Part shown: in pieces, positions 37,657-46,012 of the stretch
Position numbering within the stretch: position 1 is the stretch's first letter
Layout: each line of letters starts with the position of its first letter
Source: Anaerolineae bacterium
GTDB lineage: Bacteria; Chloroflexota; Anaerolineae; Aggregatilineales; Aggregatilineaceae
Length of the DNA stretch: 64,000 nucleotides
Assembly: GCA_018432315.1 (NCBI GenBank)
Contig: JAHDLB010000007.1
Coordinates: 93,934-157,933 of the forward strand
Reading direction: 5' to 3'
Made by a program: the position numbers and the translations under genes
Notes under the pieces: generated by a model
The model's database searches: none
The model's input: only the letters and a program-made list of their open reading frames with translations
Told to the model about the DNA's origin: nothing

Positions 37657-38637
37657 TCAGCCTGTCAGGTCGATGATCCGCCGCAGCTCGGGGAAGCGCC
37701 CGCCGCCGATTTCCTGCACTTCAGCCGGGCTGAACATCCCGGCGAGCTGGCGCAGGTCATCGGCGCTCAGCTCAACCTCGAACGCGTCGATGCTGGTCTG
37801 GAGCTGGCTGAACGAGCTCACGCCCACGATCGGGCTTGTCACGGCGGAAACCCCGCGCAGCCACGCTACCGCCAGTTGGGCCGGGTGAATCTGCCGCGCC
37901 TCGGCGAACGCGAAGAACTGCGTGAACGCATCGGCGAAACGGTTCAGCCACTGCTCGATCCGGGGATCGTCGTCGGCGCGCGATCCGGCAGGGAACGGCT
38001 CGCCGGGCCGGTACTTGCCGGTAAAGAGGCCGAGCACCAGCGGGCGATAGGTCGTGATCGCGATTCCCTCGGTATACGCCTGGGGCAGAATCTCCACCTC
38101 GACGCCCCGCTCGATCAGGTTGTAGGGGACCTGGTTGCAAACCAGCCGGGGCCAGCCGTTTTCGCCCGCGATGGCGTTCGAATGAGCCAGCAGCCACGCG
38201 GGATAGTTACAGCACCCCACGAACCGCGCTTTGCCCTGCTCCACAACCTGGGCGAGCGCCTCCATAATCCGGGCCGGCTGCATCCCCTCGACGGGCCAGT
38301 GAATCAGGTACAGGTCCACGTAGTCGGTCTGCAGGCGGGCCAGGCTCTCGTCGATGCTGCTGAGGATGCTCTGCGCATCGATGCCCTTGTGCACTTTCGT
38401 CGCCAGGAAGACCTCGTCGCGGCGGCGATCCTTGAGCCAGCGACCGATGATCTCCTCGGTGAGACCGTCGCAGTACATGGCCGCCGTGTCGATGAACGTC
38501 GCGCCCTGCTCGACCGCGGCGGACAGAATGCGGTGCGACTCGGCTTCTTCACACCGGTCGCCGAACATCATGGTGCCCAGGCACATCTCCGACACGTGCT
38601 CGCCTGTGCGTCCAAACGGTACAACTCTCACAATCAT
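37657..38637 (-). CDS. Aldo/keto reductase
   Basis: 326 residues, a TIM-barrel NAD(P)H oxidoreductase. The catalytic tetrad is visible: Asp50 and Tyr55 in FIDTAAMYCDG, Lys81 in FLATKVHK and His113 in LYLIHWPV. Last gene of the minus operon, 11 nt after the transaldolase, with a GAGGAG site. It could reduce an aldehyde product of sugar cleavage or act as a sugar dehydrogenase; the sequence does not decide. Confidence 0.9.
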   Translation of the reverse strand: MIVRVVPFGRTGEHVSEMCLGTMMFGDRCEEAESHRILSAAVEQGATFIDTAAMYCDGLTEEIIGRWLKDRRRDEVFLATKVHKGIDAQSILSSIDESLARLQTDYVDLYLIHWPVEGMQPARIMEALAQVVEQGKARFVGCCNYPAWLLAHSNAIAGENGWPRLVCNQVPYNLIERGVEVEILPQAYTEGIAITTYRPLVLGLFTGKYRPGEPFPAGSRADDDPRIEQWLNRFADAFTQFFAFAEARQIHPAQLAVAWLRGVSAVTSPIVGVSSFSQLQTSIDAFEVELSADDLRQLAGMFSPAEVQEIGGGRFPELRRIIDLTG

Positions 38638-38648
38638 TTCTCCTCGGG

Positions 38649-39296
38649 CTAGACCTGCTGTTTCGCCAGCGCCTCGACGGCGGCTTCGAAACGCGAGATG
38701 GCCCGGTACGAATACTCGTGCGTGAACATCGCCTCGATCATCCGCAGCGGCAGGGTCACGTGATGCGCCCCGGCGACCAGCACGTCGGCGATCTCGTCGA
38801 CCGAGGTCATGTTGGCCGCCAGGATTTCGGTCCCGGTCCCTTCGACATAGGCGACCATCTTCTCCAGCGCGCCAATGCCATCCCCAATGTCGGTCGTGAT
38901 CTGGTGGACGTAGGGCGCCACGTAGCGAGCGCCCGCCTGGGCCGCGACGTACGCCTGCGTCGGCGTGAAGACGGACGTGATCAGCGTGGGGATTCCGGCC
39001 AGCGCCGGCAGCATGTCCAGGTTTTCGGGAACGGCGGGAATCTTGATCACGACCCGGCCCGGCGCCAGGTCGCTCGCCCGCCGCGCTTCGGCGATGCGCT
39101 CGTCAGGGGTGGGGGCCGTCACCTGGTAGCACACCGGCCCCGCCGGGAACATCTGCAACAGGTCGACCAGCATCTCGAGGCCGGGACGCCCCGTGCGCGC
39201 CATGATCTCCGGATTGGTGGTGATCCCGGCGATGAAGCCCAGGTCGCGCGCGCGCCTCACATCGTCTGGCATTGCAGAATCGAGAAAAATAGCCAT
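38649..39296 (-). CDS. Transaldolase, fructose-6-phosphate aldolase (FSA/TalC) type
   Basis: 215 residues, close to the 220 of FSA. The active-site positions align by number: Asp6 (MAIFLDSA), Asn28 (GITTNPE) and Schiff-base Lys85 (RVVIKIPAVP). ARYVAPYVHQITTDIGDG carries the C-terminal barrel tyrosines. Such proteins split or transfer dihydroxyacetone units of keto-sugars. FSA-like transaldolases also occur in transaldolase-type sulfoglycolysis. The start is fixed by alignment to FSA. Its ribosome site is 24 nt away with a hairpin between. Confidence 0.88.
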   Translation of the reverse strand: MAIFLDSAMPDDVRRARDLGFIAGITTNPEIMARTGRPGLEMLVDLLQMFPAGPVCYQVTAPTPDERIAEARRASDLAPGRVVIKIPAVPENLDMLPALAGIPTLITSVFTPTQAYVAAQAGARYVAPYVHQITTDIGDGIGALEKMVAYVEGTGTEILAANMTSVDEIADVLVAGAHHVTLPLRMIEAMFTHEYSYRAISRFEAAVEALAKQQV

Positions 39297-39303
39297 GACA
39301 TCC

Positions 39304-39318
39304 AGCGCAGAGTGCGCT
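39304..39318 (-). promoter_or_regulatory. Hairpin between distant ribosome site and transaldolase start
   Basis: On the minus strand, AAAGGAGA (39327-39320) is followed by AGCGCA-CTC-TGCGCT (39318-39304), a perfect 6-bp stem, and then the ATG at 39296. If the hairpin forms, the effective spacing from ribosome site to start drops from about 24 to about 9 nt. No ATG, GTG or TTG lies in frame between them. Confidence 0.5.
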
Positions 39319-39385
39319 GTCTCCTTTCGAAAGTGATAATCGCCAGTAACGCATTCAACCGGTGCGATAGACCTCCGCGCCGGCC

Positions 39386-40264
39386 TCAGACCTCCATGCC
39401 GTGATGGACCACGGGCAGCCGGGGATCCTTGGCCGTCCAGGTCGTTTTGATCCAGGCGTGGTCGGGATCGTCGGTCGCCGCCAGCGACTGGGCCGAGCCG
39501 GCCAGGAAGTTGAGATAGTAGCAGTTGTAGCCGTACGCCGCGCTGACCGGGTGGTAGCCCTCCGGCACCAGGACGATGTCGTTGTCGTACGCGCACATCG
39601 TGCCGTCGATCGAGCGGTCGCCGTTGTAGACGCGCTGAAACGCGAAACCCTGCGGCATGTCGATCTTGAAGTAGTAGATCTCTTCCAGGTCCGCCTCGAG
39701 CACCTTGCCCTGGTCGTCCTCGATGTGGACGTCGTGCTTGTGCGGCGGCCAACTGCTCCAGTTGCCCTGGGGCGTGTAGACCTCGCACACGACCAGCCGG
39801 TGACAGTCGAAGCCCGGCGGGATGATGCTGTTGATCTGGCGGCTGGACCCGTGCCCCCCGCGCAGCTCGATCTCCGAGTCGGCGGGCGTGATGAGCTGGA
39901 TCGGGTGATCCTCGTCCGTCGGCACCCACCCATAGGCGAACTCCAGGCCATCGGTCAGCGACGTCACCTTGACGCGCGTGCGGCGCGGCAGGTACACCGC
40001 GTAGGGCATCCCCGTGAACACCGACGACCGCCGCCCGATCCGTTCCCAGGCCCCTTTGTCCGTCTCGACCTGGCACTGGCCCTGCAGAATGACGAGCGCC
40101 GCTTCGTTGTCGCCCGTTTCGGCGTTCCAGGTCTGGCCCTTGTCGTACGTCAAAATCTCGCAGTTCAGATAATCCCACCCCGCCTCGTCGGCGGTGACGC
40201 TGTTCAGCAGGTGGGGCGTGCCTTTTTTCGCCTTGACGAGCATATTCTCGGCTGTATATTGCAT
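39386..40264 (-). CDS. iolB: IolB/KduI-family sugar isomerase (5-deoxy-glucuronate isomerase-like)
   Basis: 292 residues, two cupin domains. IolB hallmarks: WSSWPPHKHD with metal-binding histidines, LEEIYYFKIDMPQGFAFQRV, and VPEGYHPVSAAYGYNCYYLN. IolB converts 5-deoxy-glucuronate to 2-deoxy-5-keto-gluconate in inositol breakdown. The other inositol genes (iolG, iolE, iolD) are absent here, so the enzyme may isomerise a different aldose. AGGAGGAATC precedes the ATG. Confidence 0.85.
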   Translation of the reverse strand: MQYTAENMLVKAKKGTPHLLNSVTADEAGWDYLNCEILTYDKGQTWNAETGDNEAALVILQGQCQVETDKGAWERIGRRSSVFTGMPYAVYLPRRTRVKVTSLTDGLEFAYGWVPTDEDHPIQLITPADSEIELRGGHGSSRQINSIIPPGFDCHRLVVCEVYTPQGNWSSWPPHKHDVHIEDDQGKVLEADLEEIYYFKIDMPQGFAFQRVYNGDRSIDGTMCAYDNDIVLVPEGYHPVSAAYGYNCYYLNFLAGSAQSLAATDDPDHAWIKTTWTAKDPRLPVVHHGMEV

Positions 40265-40314
40265 GATTCCTCCTGGATCACGAACTCACATTCACATACT
40301 GAAAGGCGTGGCGA

Positions 40315-41160
40315 TCACTGTTTGACCGCGCCGACCGTCATCCCGGCCACCAGGTACTTCTGCAGGAAGATGAAGATCACCAGCAGCGGCAGGCTCGCCA
40401 GCACGGAGAGCGCCATCATCACGTTCCACTGGTAGACGTGCTCGCCCAACAGCATGGCGATGCTCACCGGCAGCAGCCGCTTGTCCGGGTCCTGGATCAA
40501 CGTCACGGCGAACAGGTATTCCTTCCACGCCAGCAGGAATGAGTATACCGCAGTGGCAACCATACCCGGCAGCGCCATCGGCACCGTCACGCGCACCATC
40601 GCCCCCAGCCGCGAGCACCCGTCCACCATGGCGGCTTCTTCCATATCCGCCGGAATCGTGTTGAAGTAGCTGATCATCATGAGCGTGGCGAACGGCATGA
40701 CGAACGCCACGTAGGTCATGATCAGCCCGAAGAAGGTATCGTACAGCTCCATACGCGCGGCCAGAATGAAATACGGGATGATCAGCGACACCGGCGGGAC
40801 CATCTGCGTGCCGATGATGAACAACTGCATCATGCGCGATCCGCGAACCCGCAGGCGCGAGAAGCTGTAGCCACCCAGGATCGCGAACAGGAGCGAGATG
40901 AACGTCACCGAAAAGGCGACGAAATAGCTGTTCCGGAAGACGATCAAATAGTCCGGGTTGGTGAGGATAGCCTCATACGCCTCGGTCGTCCAGGTCGGCG
41001 GCAGCAGATCGGGCGGCAGCCGGAAGATCTCCATGTTGCGGCGAAAGGAAATCGAGAACATCCAGAACACCGGAAACAATGCGAAGGCCGACGCCAGACT
41101 CAGCGCTGTATAGATGAACGCTTTTTTGCGCTGCCTGGCAGTGATGTTTAGGTAAGCCAC
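40315..41160 (-). CDS. Sugar ABC transporter permease, MalG/UgpE type (importer F)
   Basis: 281 residues, six predicted membrane segments (ALFPVFWMFSISFRRNMEIF). EAA loop: EEAAMVDGCSRLGAMVRVTV. GTG start at 41160 with AAGGAC upstream. Confidence 0.88.
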   Translation of the reverse strand: MAYLNITARQRKKAFIYTALSLASAFALFPVFWMFSISFRRNMEIFRLPPDLLPPTWTTEAYEAILTNPDYLIVFRNSYFVAFSVTFISLLFAILGGYSFSRLRVRGSRMMQLFIIGTQMVPPVSLIIPYFILAARMELYDTFFGLIMTYVAFVMPFATLMMISYFNTIPADMEEAAMVDGCSRLGAMVRVTVPMALPGMVATAVYSFLLAWKEYLFAVTLIQDPDKRLLPVSIAMLLGEHVYQWNVMMALSVLASLPLLVIFIFLQKYLVAGMTVGAVKQ

Positions 41161-41198
41161 GGTTTTATTGTCCTTGTCCCACTCTCAGCCGGTCAGTC

Positions 41199-42131
41199 CT
41201 ATACCTCTTGGTTGCGGAAGTAGAAGATCGTCAACACCATCGTGAACAACAACAGCATCACCGACAGCGCCGAGGCCCGCCCAAACTCGAACGATTCGAA
41301 GCTGAGCCGGTAGGTATAGGTGGCGAGGACGTGTGTCGCGTTCAGCGGACCACCGCCCGTCGTCAGGAACACGAGGTCGAACAGCCGGAAGCTCCAGATA
41401 GCGTCCAGCAGCGCGACGCTCGCAATGACCGGCTTGATCATGGGAATGGTGATCTTGATGAACTTCTGGATCCCGTTCGCTCCATCGACATCCGCGGCTT
41501 CGTACAGGGACTGGGGGACGCTCAACAGCGCGGCCAGCATCATCAACAGCGAAAACGGGTAGCCCGCCCACACGTTGATCAGGATCACGGCGGGCAGCGC
41601 CAGCCCCGGCTCGCCCAGCCAGTTGAGCGGCTGTGCCATGTCCATGAGGCCAAGCTGGGACAGCAGGCCGTTGACCACGCCGCCCGGATACAGCATCAAG
41701 CGCCACACCGTCGCAACGACCACCGTCGTGAACAGCCAGGGCACGATCAGCAGCCCGCGGAAGACATTCCGCGCGCGGGGATGGATGACCTCCGAGCTGA
41801 GCAGCATCGCCAGGGCCAGCCCAACGATCAGGTGAAAAAATACCGAAGCTCCCGTGAAAATGAAGGTATTCTTCAAAATCGTGGTGAAGATTTTTTGCTC
41901 GATCAGCCACCGGTAATTATCGAGCTGCACCATCTCCGGCTCGCGCACGATCCAGTAATTTTCGTGAAAGCTGATGTAGATCACGTAGCCAATCGGATAA
42001 ACCACCAGGATTCCGAGCGTGAGCAGTGTCGGCAACACGAGCAGATAAGGCAGAGACCTGCCGAACATCCGATATGTTGACCACTTTCCGGGCGTTTTCA
42101 CGGTGGATACCGTCGCTTTTACATTCGACAC
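41199..42131 (-). CDS. Sugar ABC transporter permease, MalF/UgpA type (importer F)
   Basis: 310 residues, six predicted membrane segments (LPYLLVLPTLLTLGILVVYP). EAA loop: YEAADVDGANGIQKFIKITI. GTG start at 42131 after GAGGTAGG. Confidence 0.88.
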   Translation of the reverse strand: MSNVKATVSTVKTPGKWSTYRMFGRSLPYLLVLPTLLTLGILVVYPIGYVIYISFHENYWIVREPEMVQLDNYRWLIEQKIFTTILKNTFIFTGASVFFHLIVGLALAMLLSSEVIHPRARNVFRGLLIVPWLFTTVVVATVWRLMLYPGGVVNGLLSQLGLMDMAQPLNWLGEPGLALPAVILINVWAGYPFSLLMMLAALLSVPQSLYEAADVDGANGIQKFIKITIPMIKPVIASVALLDAIWSFRLFDLVFLTTGGGPLNATHVLATYTYRLSFESFEFGRASALSVMLLLFTMVLTIFYFRNQEV

Positions 42132-42206
42132 GAACCTACCTCAATCTATACGCAGCCTGTTTCGCTGTGAAATGTGGGAGAACATACTATAATCCCTACC
42201 GAGGGG

Positions 42207-42253
42207 CCGGCCAGCAGGCGGTAACAGCCCAAGTTAACCCACCTGCTGTCCGG
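42207..42253 (-). promoter_or_regulatory. Intercistronic hairpin, importer F
   Basis: Two 15-nt arms (42207-42221 and 42239-42253) pair with about two mismatches, with a 17-nt loop. It sits between the binding-protein stop at 42276 and the permease start at 42131. It is less perfect than the hairpins of importers A, B and D but in the same place. Confidence 0.55.
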
Positions 42254-42275
42254 TCTCGTGCTCAATCGGACGATA

Positions 42276-43592
42276 CTAGCTGTACTTCTCCAACACCTCG
42301 TCCCACTGGCTGTCGATATCCGCCAGCGCTTCGGCGACATCCTTGCCAGCAACCATCTCGTGCAACTGCTCGGTCGCCATCGCGAATAGGTTGGTCACTT
42401 CCGGCATACCTGCCGCAATCGCGTAGCAGCGGCCCTTTTCCAGAACGCCCTTCGGGACCAGCAGCCGCGGATCTTCCTCGAACAGCTCGTCGACCTGCGC
42501 CGCCGTGTTGCCCGGCAGGTGCTTGGCCGCGATCGTCATCTTGGCGTTGCCCTCGGGGCCGGTCAGCCAGTGGATGAACTCCCACACGGCTTCGGGTTCC
42601 TCGGTGGTGGCGCTGGCGCTGGTGTTCCAGCCGGTCAGGCGCGTGCCATACGTATCACCTTCGGGCAGCGGGGCCAGGCCGAACTTGAGATCGGGATTCC
42701 GCTGTTCCAGCACCGTCACGTGCGCCACGTTGCTCCACAGCAGCGCGGTCTGCTCGGCGCCGAACGCCTCGATCTTGTCGGCTTCGATGTTGGTCAGGCC
42801 GCCGGGCGCGTAGATCTTGAGCTCGTTGAAGAGGCGGAGCCAGTATTCCACGGCCTTCTGAACCTCGGGCGTGGCCCAACTGGATTTGCCGTCGTCGGTG
42901 AGCAGCCAGCCGTTGGACTGGAAGATGAGCGGGAACAGCTCGATGGCGATGCCGTTGTACGGCGACTTGGCGGCCATCGCCGACGCGTAGCAGTAGGTGT
43001 CCTTGCTCGGATCGGTCAGCGCCGGGCCCATTTCCTCGACATCGGCCCAGGTGGTCGGCGGCGCGCTGTAACCGGCGTCAGCCAGCTTGTCCTCGTTGTA
43101 GTACATCAAGAACGGGATCGAGGTCAGCGGCACGACGTAGATGTTGCCCTTCCAGGGCACCATCGGCCCGGTCACCAGGTTGCTGACCCACTCTTCACCG
43201 GCGGAGTCGAGGAAGTCGTTCAGGGGCGCCAGCACGCCCAGCTCGGCCAGCTCGACCGCCCAGGGGGCGTTCATGTTCAGGATGTCGGGCGTCTTGCCGG
43301 CCAGGTGCTGCGTGATGATCGTGTCGCGGATTTGCGCGTAGGGCAGCGCGATGCGCTCGACTTCGATGAGCTTGCCGGCGTCGGTGGCGTAGAACGCATC
43401 CAGAACGCCCTGCATCTTCTCTTCGGAAATCTCAGGCGTGATCCACTCGATCCACTTCAGCGTGGTTTTGCGCCGGATATGCGGCATTTCGAACTTTCCG
43501 GGCACGACGACGGCGTTCGCTGCCACACCGGCGGCGGCTGCACCGGCGGTCTTCAGGAAACCGCGACGCGATAGCTTAAACTTGTCAGACAT
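42276..43592 (-). CDS. Tat-exported sugar-binding protein, CUT1 importer F
   Basis: 438 residues. The N-terminus carries a twin-arginine signal (KLSRRGFLKTAGAAAAGVAA), so it is exported folded, unlike the Sec-type binding proteins of importers A, B, D and H. Family 1 features: PDILNMNAPWAVELAELGVL, SIPFLMYYNEDKLADAG and EAVWEFIHWLTGPEGNAKM. The ligand is unknown but should be the substrate of the aldolase/kinase/isomerase set around it. Confidence 0.9.
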   Translation of the reverse strand: MSDKFKLSRRGFLKTAGAAAAGVAANAVVVPGKFEMPHIRRKTTLKWIEWITPEISEEKMQGVLDAFYATDAGKLIEVERIALPYAQIRDTIITQHLAGKTPDILNMNAPWAVELAELGVLAPLNDFLDSAGEEWVSNLVTGPMVPWKGNIYVVPLTSIPFLMYYNEDKLADAGYSAPPTTWADVEEMGPALTDPSKDTYCYASAMAAKSPYNGIAIELFPLIFQSNGWLLTDDGKSSWATPEVQKAVEYWLRLFNELKIYAPGGLTNIEADKIEAFGAEQTALLWSNVAHVTVLEQRNPDLKFGLAPLPEGDTYGTRLTGWNTSASATTEEPEAVWEFIHWLTGPEGNAKMTIAAKHLPGNTAAQVDELFEEDPRLLVPKGVLEKGRCYAIAAGMPEVTNLFAMATEQLHEMVAGKDVAEALADIDSQWDEVLEKYS

Positions 43593-43719
43593 TGGGAATT
43601 CCCTTTCGTTACTCGAATAAGTTTTGCAAGTCCAGACGCTTGGAACCGCGCAAACACTGCCTACAGGCTTGTTCTGCGAGTTGGCTTTGACGTTCTGCGA
43701 ATAGGCACCTCCTTCTGCA

Positions 43720-45081
43720 TCATTGCGCCATATGGGGATTGATCAGTGCGAGAAGCGCTCCGGTGTAGGTGTCGCCCAGGCCGACGGTGGTAACCGGTCG
43801 ATCGATGTGGAGCGTGGGGACGACCACCACCCACCCCGCCTGGCAATGCCCGATACCGTCCCGAAGCTCGTAGCGGCGCGCCAGTTGTTCCTCGTGTTGA
43901 GCCGTGTCCGGGCGCACCGTGATTGTGTCCAGCAGGGCGTCGAGCGCGCTGAGCGAGGGATAGGTCCCCGTTGCGGCGCGCGCGCCGGCCACCAACGCCG
44001 CAAACAGCAGCGCCGCGCGCTCGTCTTCCGGGTCGGAATCCGTCACCGTCAGGCAGTACGCCCCCGTGTGCAGGTTGATCCGGCCCAGCCCGGCGCGCGC
44101 TTTGAAGCGCGCCAGCACGTCGACCTGCTCGGCGATGGTCTGGGGCGGCGGCCTGTCCAGCACCGCGGCCAGCAGCGGGATCTCGTCGGCATTCAGGCCC
44201 AGCGAGTCGACGTGATAGACCATGGTGCCCAGAATCGCGGCGGCGATCTCCGGCTCGATGATGGCGGCCAGCTCCTGGTGAACCAGGACGGGATGGGACT
44301 CGCGCCAGCGCCGGACGTGTTCGACCAGGCTGGCGATCCGCGCCCGTGTCAGGCTGGGGTGCGCCATCTGGTTGAAGCCCGAAATCAGCACGCGGTCGAT
44401 CTGGTTGCGCGCATCCTCGATGGCCAACAGGTAACCGGGGTCCAGCTCGACGATCTTGTTCAGCGGATCGAACGAGGTGATGATCCGGTTGGACTGCGTG
44501 GGCGTGATGCTCCTCGCGCCGAAATCCAGCGGGACGCCCGCCTGGTATTCGAAGATGTGGTGAAACATCGGGTCGTCGCCGGAACGCGCCGCAGCCCTGG
44601 GCGGCAGCAGCCGCCGGTCCGCCGCGACGGTCAGCCGCCCCGACGACTCGTGCAGCTCCGCCTCCAACGCGGACAGCCCGGTGACGTGCATGAGCGCCGG
44701 GAAGCCCAGTGACGCCAGCGTATTCGCCGCGCGCGCGCCCGTCCCGCCGATCTGCAGCGGGCCCTCGAAGTGAGCGCGCATCCAGTTCACCATCGCCGCA
44801 TCCTGCACCGGCACTTCACCGCCGATCCCGCGCTCGATGCAGTGCAGCAGCATGTTCGCCAGATCGACCGGCTGTCTCAGGGCAGCGGGCAGCGTCCCGG
44901 TCAGGGACCGGGGCGGCAGCGAGCGGAACGACGCCACCGCTTCGGGCGTGACCTGCACCACGATATCGACGTTATTGGTGAATCCGCACGCCACGCGCGA
45001 CTCGCTACGGGCTGCCTGCTGCGCGCGTTCCAGCGCGAACCGGTACCCCTGCTTCCAGTCAACTGTGGTGACAGTCTTCAT
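43720..45081 (-). CDS. ADP-dependent-type sugar kinase (ADP-PFK/ADP-glucokinase family)
   Basis: 453 residues, close to the 450-460 of archaeal ADP-dependent glucokinase and phosphofructokinase. Family marks: ACGFTNNVDIVV (31-42), IGGTGARAAN (111-120), VYHVDSLGLNADEIPLL, GRINLHTGAYCLTVT, and the catalytic GLGDTYTGAL with Asp437. This is a ribokinase fold but not a PfkB protein. Start taken at the ATG 45081; a GTG at 45177 gives a cysteine-rich leader unlike the family. It lies between the aldolase and the binding-protein gene of locus F. It probably phosphorylates the imported or isomerised sugar; ADP use is inferred from family only. Confidence 0.75.
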   Translation of the reverse strand: MKTVTTVDWKQGYRFALERAQQAARSESRVACGFTNNVDIVVQVTPEAVASFRSLPPRSLTGTLPAALRQPVDLANMLLHCIERGIGGEVPVQDAAMVNWMRAHFEGPLQIGGTGARAANTLASLGFPALMHVTGLSALEAELHESSGRLTVAADRRLLPPRAAARSGDDPMFHHIFEYQAGVPLDFGARSITPTQSNRIITSFDPLNKIVELDPGYLLAIEDARNQIDRVLISGFNQMAHPSLTRARIASLVEHVRRWRESHPVLVHQELAAIIEPEIAAAILGTMVYHVDSLGLNADEIPLLAAVLDRPPPQTIAEQVDVLARFKARAGLGRINLHTGAYCLTVTDSDPEDERAALLFAALVAGARAATGTYPSLSALDALLDTITVRPDTAQHEEQLARRYELRDGIGHCQAGWVVVVPTLHIDRPVTTVGLGDTYTGALLALINPHMAQ

Positions 45082-45177
45082 CAAGAACCGCTCAGGTTGC
45101 CAGTCGAATTGATACGCACAAAATCCCCCCCGAATCTGCCGCGCCCCGTCCACCCAGGCGCAGCAGCCCGGCCTCAC

Positions 45178-45975
45178 TTACTTGAGCAGGAACCGTTGTT
45201 CCGCTTCGGCGGCCTCCATGTCGTCGTGGATGATGGCGGACATCGCCTTGACCATGCCCACCGGATCGGGCGACCGCCAGATGTTCTGGCCGAAGAAGAC
45301 CCCGCGCACGCCCGCTTTCATCGCGTTGCGGACCATCTGCAGGGCTTCCAGCCGCGTCTCGGTCACCGGCCCACCGGCGATCAGCACCGGCACAGGGCTC
45401 GTCTCGGTGACATACGCGTAGTCGTCCTTGCCGTTGTAATAGCACTTGATCATGTCGGCGCCGTGTTCGACGGCGATGCGCGACGCGGCGGCAATCGCCT
45501 TGGTGTCGCTGGGATCCGGGATGGCCTCGCACGGGCACGGCAGCGCCTCGACGGCCAGCGGAATGCCCAGCCGGTCCGCTTCGACGGCGGCCTGGGCGGT
45601 CACGCGCAGCGATTCCGGCTCGCCCGGCGCGCCCAGGAAGTACAGCACGATGACTCCATCAGCCCCAACACGAACCGCGTCTTCCACGCTGTACAACTGC
45701 TGCCAAGACGAGTAATGCAGCCACTTTTCGCGATAGGCCGAAGCGTAGCCGTCGATACGGACGATCAGCCCGGCTCGCCCATTGACCAGGTGGCCGCACT
45801 GCTTGGCGAGCCCATACGTCGTGAAAATGCAGTCCGCGCCCGCGTCGACGACTTTTTCGATCGTCGCCGCCGGGTCCTCGATTCCAGGCAGTGGCCCCCA
45901 ATCACGCCCGTGATCCATGGCGACGATCAAGGCGCGGCCATCGGGCTTGAGGATTTTTTGCATCGCGCTTTTCAT
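45178..45975 (-). CDS. Class I aldolase, DeoC/LacD (FbaB-like) family
   Basis: 265 residues, TIM barrel. MDHGRDWGPLPG near the N-terminus, Schiff-base candidate Lys177 in GADMIKCYYNG, phosphate-binding VLIAGGP and GVFFGQNIW. Relatives cleave fructose-bisphosphate, related ketose phosphates or LsrF substrates. It is directly downstream of the SorC gene (37 nt) and upstream of the kinase. One of two different class I aldolases in this locus. Confidence 0.85.
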   Translation of the reverse strand: MKSAMQKILKPDGRALIVAMDHGRDWGPLPGIEDPAATIEKVVDAGADCIFTTYGLAKQCGHLVNGRAGLIVRIDGYASAYREKWLHYSSWQQLYSVEDAVRVGADGVIVLYFLGAPGEPESLRVTAQAAVEADRLGIPLAVEALPCPCEAIPDPSDTKAIAAASRIAVEHGADMIKCYYNGKDDYAYVTETSPVPVLIAGGPVTETRLEALQMVRNAMKAGVRGVFFGQNIWRSPDPVGMVKAMSAIIHDDMEAAEAEQRFLLK

Positions 45976-46012
45976 TGGTGTGTCATTGGCCTTTCATGCA
46001 GACGAGAGACAA

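Noticed and set aside
39386..40264. Calling locus F a myo-inositol operon because of iolB
   Set aside because: iolG, iolE and iolD are absent, while sulfatase, FSA-type transaldolase and TauE genes do not belong to that pathway. Kept only as an alternative.
43593..43719. Small basic reading frame (MMQKEVPIRRTSKPTRRTSL) between kinase and binding-protein genes on the minus strand
   Set aside because: Twenty codons at the end of a frame running through the kinase gene; no independent support.
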